A stretch of DNA of 64,000 nucleotides. It comes from an uncultured Flavobacteriaceae bacterium. Its GTDB lineage: Bacteria > Bacteroidota > Bacteroidia > Flavobacteriales > Flavobacteriaceae. Positions 27,801 through 37,135 of this stretch are shown piece by piece. The DNA is taken from contig CANNAN010000005.1 in assembly GCA_947502635.1 (NCBI GenBank), positions 186,001-250,000 on the forward strand, read 5' to 3'. The notes under the pieces are model-generated. The model made no database searches and was not told the DNA's origin. It saw nothing but the letters and a program-made list of their open reading frames with translations. Within the stretch, counting starts at the first letter, position 1; every line of letters begins with the position of its first letter. The translations under genes were made by a program, and so were the position numbers.

Positions 27801-29612
27801 CTAATCTAACTTTTTAAATGTTAACCAAGCTTTTTCGTTGTTAATTATTCGTATAGTTTTTAAGGCTTTCAAGGCTTCGGGCTTACTTTTATAACTAGCA
27901 TAAGCCGCCAAATATAGGCCGTTTTTATTTGCTCCAATTTCTCGTGCACTAGCAAATCCTTCCTTTTTTAGTTGCTCAATCATTTTAATACAATTTTTTT
28001 TAATACTAAACGAACCAGCTATTATATGATAATTCCCTGTTTGATTATCTGTATTTAAGGTGTTTTCAGGTAAAGTATTCAAAATAACAAAATCAACGCG
28101 TCTGTTAGCCTGTAAATCATCATCAGAACAATTATTTTTACAATCAATCAATGGCCTGTTTTCCCCATACCCTTTGGATAATAACCTGTTTTTTGCAATT
28201 CCATTTTTAATTAAATACTTTAAAGTGGATTTAGCTCGTTTATTTGATAAATTTAAGTTAGAGGCACGTGTTCCTGTGTTATCAGTATGTGCATTAATTG
28301 CTAACTTTATTTTAGGGTGCTCTTTAAGGACTTTAATTATTTTATTTAATGGGATATGCGATTCTTCTCTTATATTGTGTTTAGCAGTATCAAAATGTAT
28401 ATTTTCAACTATAATTCTAAGTTCATCATTTACTTCTGCAATTATAGGTTTTGTAGCGGTTATCTCTAAATCTTTTTTATAGGTGGTTTCTGTGCTTTTA
28501 TTAGCTAAAAAAGGAAAAGAAGCGTCTTGAAAATTATTTTTTTCAATAGAGATTGTATAAGATTCCATGGGGATAACATCAAAACTATATGTGCCATCTT
28601 CCCCAGTTATTAATCTATCTATTTCAATTTGATTTTTATCTTTTAGAACAACGATCGTACTAGGCTGAATGGTTTTAGTTTCTATATCTACAATTTGACC
28701 CTCAATTGTTTGTTTGATATGATCAAGAGTAAAATAATAAATGTCGAAACCAATGTTTTCTTTTCTATTTGATGAAAAATAACCTGTATTGTCCGTAGCA
28801 TGAAAATAGGCGATTTCATCATATTGTGTATTTATAGTATTGCCCAAATTTTTAGGAACACTGTATCTTGTATTAAAAATTTTGCTGATAAAAATATCAG
28901 AACCACCAATGTTTTGATGGCCTTTTGAAGCAAAAAATAAATAATCATTATCAATTGAAAGTGATGGGTATTTTTCGTCTTTATCTGTATTGATAGTAGG
29001 CCCTAAGTTTTTAGGAGTACTTAAAGAACCATCAGCATTTATATTAGAAACATAAATATCATAACCTCCTATAGAGTCAGGGAAATTTGCAGAAAAATAT
29101 AATTTATTTCCTAATGAATTTACATAAGGAGTTTCAATTGAGATGTTTTTTTGATTGATGTCTAATAACTCTTCATTTATCCAATTCCCATGAGAGTTTT
29201 CTTCAAGAATGGCTTTGTAAAGTTTAAATTCAATAGAATTTTCCTTAGCACTTCTGGTATAGTATACCGTTTTTTCATCTGGTGAAAATGAAAGCTGATC
29301 TTCGCTATCGGGAGTATTTAAAATTCTTGAAAACAATAAGGGTTCGCCGAGAAGACCACCAGCTAAGGTGTCTAAACAATATAACTCTTTATAGGCTTCA
29401 TTGGTGTTGGGATCTATTTTGGCAAGTCCTCCAATTTTTTTAGAAGATACCAGAATTAATTTGTTTCTAAAGAAACTACTCCCAATCTCTGAGAATTTAG
29501 TATTAATACCAGTATCGGTAACTTCAAATAGAAAACCGTTATTCCCAATAAGAGTCTGGCTATATAAAAGACCAGAGTAAAGCCAAATACTAATAAACAG
29601 GTAAGTTCTCAT
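27801..29612 (-). CDS. PD40 / OmpA family protein with an added C-terminal SPOR domain
   Basis: The 603-aa product is a paralogue of the gene at 25870-27471, with the same order: signal peptide (YSGLLYSQ), PD40 repeats (LSFSPDEKTVYYTRS, YPSLSIDNDYLFFASKGH), carboxypeptidase-regulatory-like domain (IEGQIVDIETKTIQPSTIVV) and OmpA domain (INAHTDNTGTRASNLNLSNKR). It then continues for about 80 residues with a SPOR-like fold (NYHIIAGSFSIKKNCIKMIE, ending KAWLTFKKLD). SPOR domains bind peptidoglycan stripped of stem peptides, so this copy has two different cell-wall binding modules. It is the upstream member of the pair. Confidence 0.88.
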   Translation of the reverse strand: MRTYLFISIWLYSGLLYSQTLIGNNGFLFEVTDTGINTKFSEIGSSFFRNKLILVSSKKIGGLAKIDPNTNEAYKELYCLDTLAGGLLGEPLLFSRILNTPDSEDQLSFSPDEKTVYYTRSAKENSIEFKLYKAILEENSHGNWINEELLDINQKNISIETPYVNSLGNKLYFSANFPDSIGGYDIYVSNINADGSLSTPKNLGPTINTDKDEKYPSLSIDNDYLFFASKGHQNIGGSDIFISKIFNTRYSVPKNLGNTINTQYDEIAYFHATDNTGYFSSNRKENIGFDIYYFTLDHIKQTIEGQIVDIETKTIQPSTIVVLKDKNQIEIDRLITGEDGTYSFDVIPMESYTISIEKNNFQDASFPFLANKSTETTYKKDLEITATKPIIAEVNDELRIIVENIHFDTAKHNIREESHIPLNKIIKVLKEHPKIKLAINAHTDNTGTRASNLNLSNKRAKSTLKYLIKNGIAKNRLLSKGYGENRPLIDCKNNCSDDDLQANRRVDFVILNTLPENTLNTDNQTGNYHIIAGSFSIKKNCIKMIEQLKKEGFASAREIGANKNGLYLAAYASYKSKPEALKALKTIRIINNEKAWLTFKKLD

Positions 29613-29655
29613 TTGGTAAAGGGTTGGTAATCTTTATAAAAGTAAGATAAAATTT

Positions 29656-31170
29656 TTAATTATTTAAATCTAACAAGTCATCTATATAATTTCGAGTATT
29701 GGAAAGACGAGGTATTTTATGTTGACCACCAAGTTTATTGTTTTGTTTTAACCAGTCGTAGAACAAATGCTTCCTAGCTATATTTATTTTTGGTTTGTTG
29801 AGCGTTAAATTATTATAACGCTTGGCTTCATAGTCGGAGTTTAAAGCTTTTAAAGCATTGTCAAACAGCTCATTAAAATAATGGATGTCTTTAGGAGGTG
29901 TTTTAAATTCAATTAACCATTCGTGGGCACCTTTTTCTTTGCCTTCCATAAAGATAGGTGCAGCTGTATAATCCACAATTTCAGCTTTAGTACGCTTACA
30001 AACTTTTTTTAGAGCGTCTTCGGCATTTTCTATTATAAGTTCTTCTCCAAAAACATTTATGTGGTGTTTGGTTCTGCCTGAAACCTTAATTTTATAAGGG
30101 CTTAAAGATGTAAACCGTATAGTGTCACCAATTTTATAACGCCATAATCCAGCATTGGTTGTGATTATTACAGCATAATTTTGATTTAATTGGACTTCGC
30201 TTAAGGGGATCGCCTTTTCTTCAGTAGTGGCATAAATATTCATGGGAATAAACTCATAGAAAATTCCATAATCCAGCATCAATAATAATTCATCGGAATT
30301 GTTTCGATCTTGAATGGCAAAAAAACCTTCCGAAGCATTATAAATCTCATAAAATTTAAAATCTGTATTAGGAAGAATTTTTTTGTACTGATCCTTGTAT
30401 GGTGTAAAACTAACGCCTCCATGAAAATAAACTTCTAAATTTGGCCATACATCATGGATATTTTGCTTCCCCGTAGTTTCTAAAACATCATTGAGTAATA
30501 CAAGCATCCATGAGGGAACGCCAGCAAGGCTTGTAACATTTTCATTTATAGTTTCATTTACAATAGCTTGCATTTTATGCTCCCAATCGCTCATCAAAGA
30601 CACTTTGCTACTTGGCGTACTACTATATTCTGCCCAAAAAGGCATATTATCAATTAAAATAGCAGATAAATCGCCAAACACTGTACCGTTTTCTTTATAT
30701 AATTCTTTACTTCCTCCAAGACGTAAGCTCTTCCCTGTAAACAATTGAGAATTTTCATTGTTATTTAAATACATACACAGTAGATCTTTACTGGCTGCGT
30801 AGTGACAATCTTCAAGTGATTCTATACTTACTGGAATGAATTTACTTTTTGCTCTGGTAGTGCCACTAGATTTAGCAAACCATTTTATAGGACTGGGCCA
30901 AAAAATATTGGTTTCGCCTTTTCTAGAGCGTTCAATAACATCTTGCCAGCCTTCGTAGTTTTTAATAGGCACACGCTCTGAAAATGCTCTGTAATTTTTT
31001 ATAGAAGCAAAATCATATTTTTTACCAATTTCAGTGTCTTTTGCAATATCTATAAGGCTTAATAGTAATTCGTCTTGTACTTCATTAGGGTATTTTAAAA
31101 ACAATTCTATTTGATGGAATCGTTTTTTTAAGAACCAAGAAGCAATTGAATTTACTATAGGTATTGGCAT
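29656..31170 (-). CDS. GH3 auxin-responsive promoter family protein
   Basis: The 504-aa adenylate-forming enzyme is related to plant GH3 acyl-acid amido synthetases. It shows the ATP/AMP-binding motif AKSSGTTRAKSKFIPV (about 90-105), YNASEGFFAIQ and GLWRYKIGDTIRF, followed by the C-terminal subdomain with HHINVFGEELIIENAE. In bacteria the acid and amine substrates are unknown; conjugation of an acyl acid to an amino acid is inferred from the family. It lies 43 bp upstream of the second PD40-OmpA gene on the same strand and diverges from the DUF2797 gene. Confidence 0.9.
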   Translation of the reverse strand: MPIPIVNSIASWFLKKRFHQIELFLKYPNEVQDELLLSLIDIAKDTEIGKKYDFASIKNYRAFSERVPIKNYEGWQDVIERSRKGETNIFWPSPIKWFAKSSGTTRAKSKFIPVSIESLEDCHYAASKDLLCMYLNNNENSQLFTGKSLRLGGSKELYKENGTVFGDLSAILIDNMPFWAEYSSTPSSKVSLMSDWEHKMQAIVNETINENVTSLAGVPSWMLVLLNDVLETTGKQNIHDVWPNLEVYFHGGVSFTPYKDQYKKILPNTDFKFYEIYNASEGFFAIQDRNNSDELLLMLDYGIFYEFIPMNIYATTEEKAIPLSEVQLNQNYAVIITTNAGLWRYKIGDTIRFTSLSPYKIKVSGRTKHHINVFGEELIIENAEDALKKVCKRTKAEIVDYTAAPIFMEGKEKGAHEWLIEFKTPPKDIHYFNELFDNALKALNSDYEAKRYNNLTLNKPKINIARKHLFYDWLKQNNKLGGQHKIPRLSNTRNYIDDLLDLNN

Positions 31171-31212
31171 ATTTATTATATCTTTAAGATTTTAAAAATA
31201 AGACTTTTTTTT

Positions 31213-32007
31213 ATGACTTACCAAGGTGTTTTAACAAAAATGGAAACTGAGTTTGCAAATCCAATTCAATATTATTTAGTGTTTAAAAATGATTTTTTAA
31301 ACATGAATCAATTATTGAATAAAAGTATTACCATTCAATTTGTTAAATATCAATGTTTAAATTGTGGGTTAGATAAGCCTATTTATAGACAAGGGTTTGA
31401 TAAACAGTGTTTTTATGAAGTGCCACAGGCAGCCGATTGGATTATGCGTCCAGAGTTAAGTACAGCTCATTTAGGTAAGGAAGATCGCGATATAGAATTT
31501 GAAAAACGTGCTCAATTACAACCGCACATTGTATATCTAGCTAATTCCAGTAATGTCAAAGTTGGAGTTACAAGAAAGAGCCAAGTACCAACACGTTGGA
31601 TAGATCAAGGAGCTCATGAAGCTATTGAAATAGTAGAGGTTCCGAACCGTTATTTGGCTGGTATTACCGAAGTAGCTTTAAAAGACTATGTGGCAGATAA
31701 AACAAATTGGAGAAAAATGCTTAAAAATCATATTGAAGATGAAAATTTAATAGAGTGGCGTGAGCGTTTAAAGCAGTATATTCCTGATGAAGCTAAAGAC
31801 TATTTTATTGAAACCAATACAGAAACTAATTTAGAATTTCCAGTGCATAAATACCCCGAAAAACCTAAAAGTTTAAATATAGTTAAACAGCAACAGTACT
31901 CAGGTAAATTGGTCGGTGTAAAAGGACAATATCTTATTTTTGAAGATGAAACCGTTTTTAATATTCGTGCCAACGAGGGATTGGTTGTTAGTATATCTAT
32001 TAATTAA
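31213..32007 (+). CDS. DUF2797 domain-containing protein
   Basis: The 264-aa cytoplasmic protein matches the DUF2797 family. An N-terminal part contains a likely zinc site (YQCLNCGLDKPIYRQGFDKQCFYE, three cysteines), and the middle has HIVYLANSSNVKVGVTRKSQ and TRWIDQGAHEAI, a GIY-YIG-nuclease-like signature in which the catalytic pattern is modified. Its function is not known. It is divergent from the GH3-family gene with a gap of only 42 bases, so the two share a compact promoter region. Confidence 0.88.
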   Translation: MTYQGVLTKMETEFANPIQYYLVFKNDFLNMNQLLNKSITIQFVKYQCLNCGLDKPIYRQGFDKQCFYEVPQAADWIMRPELSTAHLGKEDRDIEFEKRAQLQPHIVYLANSSNVKVGVTRKSQVPTRWIDQGAHEAIEIVEVPNRYLAGITEVALKDYVADKTNWRKMLKNHIEDENLIEWRERLKQYIPDEAKDYFIETNTETNLEFPVHKYPEKPKSLNIVKQQQYSGKLVGVKGQYLIFEDETVFNIRANEGLVVSISIN

Positions 32008-32047
32008 ATTGGTTGCTGCTTCTTTGTAGTTTATAAAATAAGAAGGG

Positions 32048-32267
32048 TTTGTCATTCCTGCGAAAGCAGGAATCCACTTAAGTGTTAGAGATATTAAAAT
32101 ATAATCCAGTTTAAATTTTTAGTTTAATCAAAGTAAAATGTTCGACAGGTTTTATTAGTAAAATGCGAAATTCATTTTGGTAAGCTGTTATAGATAAAGT
32201 ATTTTGTAAACTAGCAGATTCTTGCCACAGTTTACTTTGAGCGAAGACAAAAGGCAGGAATGACAAA
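32048..32267. repeat. 220-bp MITE-like intergenic element with 14-bp terminal inverted repeats
   Basis: TTTGTCATTCCTGC at 32048-32061 and GCAGGAATGACAAA at 32254-32267 are exact reverse complements. An internal hairpin CATTCCTGC-GAAA-GCAGGAATC follows the left end. Nothing between codes for protein. It fills almost the whole gap between the DUF2797 and LysE genes. It may be a non-autonomous transposable element or a repeat relic. Confidence 0.6.
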
Positions 32268-32276
32268 GGAAATGAA

Positions 32277-32900
32277 TTAAACCACATATAACTTCACTAC
32301 TTGAACAAAAGCAATAACAATTAATAAAACACCAGTTACTTTATTGATTACTAGTGATACATTTTGAACTCTGTTTTTAATTAATAAGCTAAATCTGCTA
32401 TAAAAATATAGGGTTAACAATTTACCTATATACACACCGCAAAAAAATAAAAATAACACAAAAAATGATGACTGTAATGATAGCATGATGTCGTTGTTGT
32501 TTATAATACCAAAAGCTATAACCCAATAGATTAAAACAGGAGGGTTTAATATACCAAGAAAAAAACCAGTAGCATATTTAGATTGTGTTATCTTTCTTTT
32601 TTTCGGACGTGTCTCAGACTTTTTTTTAAAGAATAAATATATGCCTGTAAAGCATAAAAGTAACGCAAGGGTTATTTGGACCCATAAATTATTATTAAAA
32701 AAATCTTTTACGAGCACATTACAATGTAGTGCGTAATACGATAGTAGAACTTCAGCAATTCCAGCTGCTACGGCAATTTTAAAGGCCTTTTTTGCATTTT
32801 GCTTTAAGGTGGTGTTAATAACTGCAATGTTAGAGGCTCCTAAAGGCAATGCTCCTATAATTGCTGCAAATATGCCAATTAATAAATAAACTAAAACCAT
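32277..32900 (-). CDS. LysE family translocator
   Basis: The 207-aa membrane protein has about six hydrophobic helices. It opens LIGIFAAIIGALPLGASNIAVINTTL, with the family proline/glycine kink, and has FFLGILNPPVLIYWVIAFG in the fourth helix. LysE/RhtB proteins export amino acids or related solutes through the inner membrane; the substrate here is unknown. It sits alone on the minus strand, upstream (in its own reading direction) of the MITE-like element. Confidence 0.82.
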   Translation of the reverse strand: MVLVYLLIGIFAAIIGALPLGASNIAVINTTLKQNAKKAFKIAVAAGIAEVLLSYYALHCNVLVKDFFNNNLWVQITLALLLCFTGIYLFFKKKSETRPKKRKITQSKYATGFFLGILNPPVLIYWVIAFGIINNNDIMLSLQSSFFVLFLFFCGVYIGKLLTLYFYSRFSLLIKNRVQNVSLVINKVTGVLLIVIAFVQVVKLYVV

Positions 32901-32977
32901 AAAGCTTTTGTAGCGATTAAACTTAAAAGCTTACATGAATTTTTGAAGATGATATGAAATATGAATTTAGATTAATA

Positions 32978-33018
32978 AAAAAAGCTGCATTTATCTTTTA
33001 CAACAAATACAACTTTTT
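32978..33018 (-). terminator. Terminator after rpsU
   Basis: Read on the minus strand, AAAAAGTTGTATTT pairs with AAATGCAGCTTTTT (two G-T pairs) around a 12-base loop and runs into more T residues. It starts 17 bp after the rpsU stop. Confidence 0.75.
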
Positions 33019-33034
33019 ATTAATTGTAATACTA

Positions 33035-33229
33035 CTATATATCTTCTTGATCTCTTAAGTTTTGAATGTATGCGGCTTTTTGAATTTCGCGACGTCTCTT
33101 AACAGATGGTTTTGTGAAAAATTGACCATCTCTCAAATTTTGCATAACCTTGATATTTCTGTGTTTTCTTTTGTAGCGTTTTAAGGCACGCTCAATATTT
33201 TCACCTTCTTTAATAATAATCTTTAGCAT
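33035..33229 (-). CDS. rpsU: 30S ribosomal protein S21
   Basis: A 64-aa very basic protein: MLKIIIKEGENIERALKRYK, then FTKPSVKRRREIQKAAYIQ. This is S21, which binds near the anti-Shine-Dalgarno region of 16S rRNA. In Bacteroidetes, S21 is part of the group that occludes the anti-SD, matching the rarity of SD sites in this window. It is a single gene with its own promoter (33412-33441), an apparent 5' leader of about 175 bases and its own terminator. Confidence 0.97.
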   Translation of the reverse strand: MLKIIIKEGENIERALKRYKRKHRNIKVMQNLRDGQFFTKPSVKRRREIQKAAYIQNLRDQEDI

Positions 33230-33411
33230 GTGTGATTTTTAAATTTATTCGTTTTAGGACTATCCGTAAATACGTTTTTATTATTTTATTTTTTAAAGCA
33301 TGTCTTAACCTTTGCTATTTATTTTTATTTAATTCATAGAATTGGTTGTTAACAATAATAACTTTTTTAAATTAACATCCTAATAAAAAAGGATTTATTT
33401 AAAATAATGTG

Positions 33412-33441
33412 CAAAAATACTACTTTATTTTTTTGTATCAA
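33412..33441 (-). promoter_or_regulatory. Probable rpsU promoter overlapping the end of the AsmA-like gene
   Basis: On the minus strand TTG (33441-33439) is followed by exactly 19 bases and TATTTTTG (33419-33412), the Bacteroidetes -33/-7 arrangement. Transcription should start near 33405, leaving about 175 untranslated bases before rpsU. Confidence 0.6.
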
Positions 33442-36122
33442 CCTTTTTTCTTCCTTCCGCCTAATAAACCACCAAGAGCATTTTTTACAGCATCTTCTGT
33501 TGTGTTTGTTTTAGTGGAATCTGCTTGATTTTTATTATCGCCTATTAAGCCTCCTAAAACATCTTTAACTGAATTGTTTTGTCCTTTTTTTATAGAATCG
33601 GTTTTGGTTTTATTACCGCCAATTACACCACTAATTAAGTCTTTTACTTTGCCCTTGCCTTGATTGAGTAATTTTTGTTTTTCAATTTCTATAAGTTGAT
33701 TCGTAAGGGTCTTAACACCACTTGTTAAATCGGTTTTCACTAAAGGTGTCATATAGGTTCCACCAATATTTGCAGTAACAGGAATGTTTATGTTTTTTGC
33801 ATCGTCATCATTAATTTTACCGATTAATTGATTAACATCACTTCCTAAATACTTGGCTGGTACATTAAAAACGGCACTATAATCCAGATTTTTATTAAAG
33901 CCATGAGAACCAGAAACATCAATAGTAATGTCTTCGTATTTTAATTGAAATGGTTTCACACTAACTTTTCCGTTAGCAAATTCTAATTTTGTTTTGAGGT
34001 CTTTCAAGTTTAATTTGTCAAAATCTATAAAATTTAAAGAGCCTTCTAATTTGTTAAACAATTCCCCTTGATTTGAGTCAATTTTTGTGTTTAGTAATTC
34101 GGTAAGGGCATTACCAGAAACACTACTTAGTTTAGGAGAGAATTCATTGTCTAAATTACCTGCCAGATTTATATTGGTATTTAGTTTGCCTTGTATTAGT
34201 TTCGCAATGGGGGCTAGGTTTCTTAATAGTTCTAAACTTTTAAAAGATTGAGCAATATCAAAACCATCTGCACCTAAATTTAAATTAAAAGTAGGTGTTT
34301 CATTTTTTGTAGAAACGTCCCCTGAAATAGCTAAAGTGCCACCAAATAAATTTGAGGTCATGTCTTTAAGTGTGGCTTTTTGGTCTTTAAGTATAAGAGT
34401 ACCCTTTACATCTTTTAAGTTTAAATTATCATAGAGTACCGTTTTAGCGTTGGCATTAATAGTACAATCTAAAAATTGGGGAATTTTTAATGATTCTGTT
34501 TCATGAGTTGTTTTATGAGTTGCATCACTGTCTGATGCTGTTTTATCTTCTTCAGACATAAAATCACTTACTTTAAAAAAAGTGGAATTCACATTAAAAT
34601 AACCTTGAAGCGTATTGTCACTTAATAAAAATCCTAACAAATTTTTAATAGTTCCTGCAGCATTTAAATCACTATTACCAGTTCTGGCTTTAAAGTTAGT
34701 AAGCGATACAGTCTCAGGATTAAAAGCCATATTGGCTTCAGAAATGTGAATAGGATTAACAATATCTTTTGAAGAAAACACAAAATCACTAATACTTGCA
34801 GAACCATTATTTTTTATACGTTCGTAAGCATTTGTCTCAATAGCTTTCATATCGAAAGCTGTGTGAATGTTTCCTTTTAAAGTACCAGTTAATGTATTTT
34901 CTAATTCTACAGGATATACTTTTGTTATGTTTGCTAAATTTAAAATACCATCAATATTGGCATTTACCAGCATGTTTTTAGTGATATTTTTTAAAGTAGC
35001 TGATGATTTAAACACATCACTATCAATTTTAAAATTAAGTGCCTTTATATCAATATAAGTGTCATCAACATATCCAGTAGTATTTTTTATAGCTGTATTT
35101 ATGGTAATGTTTTCAACGCGTTTTGGCAAATCGGGGTATTTAAAAGAGGCATTGTTTGAGGTGATACTAATATCTAGAGTAGGAATTGTTTTTTCTGAGC
35201 TAATACCTTTAATAATACCTTTAACGTTAAAATCACCTGTGGTTTGTACACCTTCAATGTTTTTTGAATAATCTTCGGGGATTAATGCTAAGAAGTTTTT
35301 AAAAGATGTTTCAGGATTTTCAAAAGTAATATCAATCTCTTGACCATTTTCTAATTGTTGCACATAGCCATGAAACTCTAAAGGTAGCTTATTTATAAAG
35401 CCCTTATTATCTTTAAAAGTGTATTTGCTGTTTGCTAAATCTAATCCTATTAAAGCATCCAGTTTAATGGAGTTGTTGTTTAAATAGGTGCTACTATCAA
35501 TAGTGAAGCTAATGTTGGCTTCACTTTTTGTATCTAATTCAGATGTTTCTGCAGAAAAGATACCTTTTCCTATGTGATTAAGTTCCGATATATAAATTGT
35601 GGTTTTTGATGCCTCATCTATATAAGCTAAAGCACTATTGTTAATGCTGTATTTTTCAATATCAAAAGAAAAACTACTAGAGCTTGATTCTGTTTCACTG
35701 GAAGCATTTTCTTTGTCTTTTTTAGCAATATCAAAATTAGTATTGCCAAACTTATCTGTTTTTAGTGTTAGTAAGGTTTCGTCAACGGTAATAGAATTTA
35801 CAATAATAGGCTCTTCACCAGATGTTTTAAATAATTCTTTAATCGACATGGTAAGTGCTATATTCTTAGAGGTTACAAATGTTTCGCCTTTAAAAGGTTC
35901 GAAATTAGTAATAACTAAATCACTTACAGATACATGTGCTTTAGGAAAGCTTTTTATAAAGCTCAAACTAACGTCGCTAAATTCTACTTGAGCATTTAGG
36001 TTTTCGTTTATAGATCGCTTCACTATATCTTTAATTTTTCCTTTAAAAGCAAAAGGAATAACCATTAAAAGAGCAAGGATAATAAGTAAAGTAATGCCCG
36101 ATATTTTTAGAGCTTTTTTCAT
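33438..36122 (-). CDS. AsmA-like outer-membrane biogenesis/lipid transport protein
   Basis: The 894-aa product starts with a membrane anchor (ISGITLLIILALLMVIPFAF) and continues as a long, regular beta-rich repeat region of the AsmA/TamB type: NAQVEFSDVSLSFIKSFPKAHVSVSDLVI near the start and GTYMTPLVKTDLTSGVKTL near the end. Proteins of this group span the periplasm as grooves for phospholipid transport. The last 70 residues carry three low-complexity units built on VKDLISGVIGG, VKDVLGGLIGD and VKNALGGLLGG separated by Lys/Thr/Ser/Asn linkers. It is a single gene; its 3' end contains the rpsU promoter. Confidence 0.85.
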   Translation of the reverse strand: MKKALKISGITLLIILALLMVIPFAFKGKIKDIVKRSINENLNAQVEFSDVSLSFIKSFPKAHVSVSDLVITNFEPFKGETFVTSKNIALTMSIKELFKTSGEEPIIVNSITVDETLLTLKTDKFGNTNFDIAKKDKENASSETESSSSSFSFDIEKYSINNSALAYIDEASKTTIYISELNHIGKGIFSAETSELDTKSEANISFTIDSSTYLNNNSIKLDALIGLDLANSKYTFKDNKGFINKLPLEFHGYVQQLENGQEIDITFENPETSFKNFLALIPEDYSKNIEGVQTTGDFNVKGIIKGISSEKTIPTLDISITSNNASFKYPDLPKRVENITINTAIKNTTGYVDDTYIDIKALNFKIDSDVFKSSATLKNITKNMLVNANIDGILNLANITKVYPVELENTLTGTLKGNIHTAFDMKAIETNAYERIKNNGSASISDFVFSSKDIVNPIHISEANMAFNPETVSLTNFKARTGNSDLNAAGTIKNLLGFLLSDNTLQGYFNVNSTFFKVSDFMSEEDKTASDSDATHKTTHETESLKIPQFLDCTINANAKTVLYDNLNLKDVKGTLILKDQKATLKDMTSNLFGGTLAISGDVSTKNETPTFNLNLGADGFDIAQSFKSLELLRNLAPIAKLIQGKLNTNINLAGNLDNEFSPKLSSVSGNALTELLNTKIDSNQGELFNKLEGSLNFIDFDKLNLKDLKTKLEFANGKVSVKPFQLKYEDITIDVSGSHGFNKNLDYSAVFNVPAKYLGSDVNQLIGKINDDDAKNINIPVTANIGGTYMTPLVKTDLTSGVKTLTNQLIEIEKQKLLNQGKGKVKDLISGVIGGNKTKTDSIKKGQNNSVKDVLGGLIGDNKNQADSTKTNTTEDAVKNALGGLLGGRKKKG

Positions 36123-36261
36123 TTGGTAAGTTTTTTAATTTTTAATTAAAAATAGATTTAAAAGGGGTGTATGAACTATATAAAATAGGCAATGAATATA
36201 CGTAAAAATGGTGTTATAAAGATGATACTTGTTTTATTTAATGTTAATTTTTCATGAAGTC

Positions 36262-36966
36262 TTAAAGTAAATGAATCTCTTCATTCACTTTTAAATTAAA
36301 ACGTTTTCTAAACAAATAAACTCCTAAATATAAGAGAGGCGTATCGCAAGCAGCAACAAAAACTTTGAATAAGAAGCCACTTATTAATAAACCTTTAAAG
36401 TTAGACCACTCGATGATACCAAATGAGCATAATAAGGTTACGATTGTAAAAGTGTCAACGAATTGCGAGAACCATGTAGAAAAGTTGTTTCGTAACCAAA
36501 GATGTTTGCCTTTGGTGAGCCGTTTCCAAAAATGATAAATTTGAATATCGACAAACTGTGCAAATAAATATGTGAGCATACTTGCAAATACGGCAATCAT
36601 AGAATTACCAAAAACCGTTTTAAACATATCATCTTTAACATAAGACCAGCTTGTTGCTGGGACGCGATCTGCAACTAGAATTATTAAAAGCGAAAAAAGC
36701 GAAGCAAAAATACCAGTAACAACAACATCATTAGCGCGTTTTTTACCATAAATTTCACTAATTAAATCGGTGATTAAAAAAGTGATGGGGTAGGGTAATA
36801 TACCAACTGATATTTCAAAAAGTTTACTTCCAAAAATTTCAATATCAAACGGGTACCAATAAAAAAACTTTTGAAAAATGAGATTAGATACCACTAAAGA
36901 TGTTATAAATAAAGCTCCAAGAAGCATATAAATACGCTGGGCAAGAAGTTTGTCTTTTAATGTCAT
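36262..36966 (-). CDS. Queuosine precursor transporter (YhhQ/VUT_1 family)
   Basis: The 234-aa inner-membrane protein has about six helices, with the family phrases FGSKLFEISVGILPYPITFLITDLISEIYGKKRA, seen in part as PYPITFLITDLISEIYG, and QFVDTFTIVTLLCSFG. Members import preQ0 or preQ1 for queuosine modification of tRNA anticodons. No other queuosine gene lies in the window. It is divergent from folK-dNK. Confidence 0.9.
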   Translation of the reverse strand: MTLKDKLLAQRIYMLLGALFITSLVVSNLIFQKFFYWYPFDIEIFGSKLFEISVGILPYPITFLITDLISEIYGKKRANDVVVTGIFASLFSLLIILVADRVPATSWSYVKDDMFKTVFGNSMIAVFASMLTYLFAQFVDIQIYHFWKRLTKGKHLWLRNNFSTWFSQFVDTFTIVTLLCSFGIIEWSNFKGLLISGFLFKVFVAACDTPLLYLGVYLFRKRFNLKVNEEIHLL

Positions 36967-37135
36967 ATAATTTGCGAATAAAAGGGTGTTGTTGGTTTTG
37001 TAATATGATGACTTAACTCATGTGTATTCGGGTGCTTCAAAGTTTTTTGAAACGAGTCGAAAACAATTTGTGAATAAATCGCTAGAGTAAATATAACCGA
37101 ATAAAAATTGTTTTAGTTATTTTGCCAATACTTTT

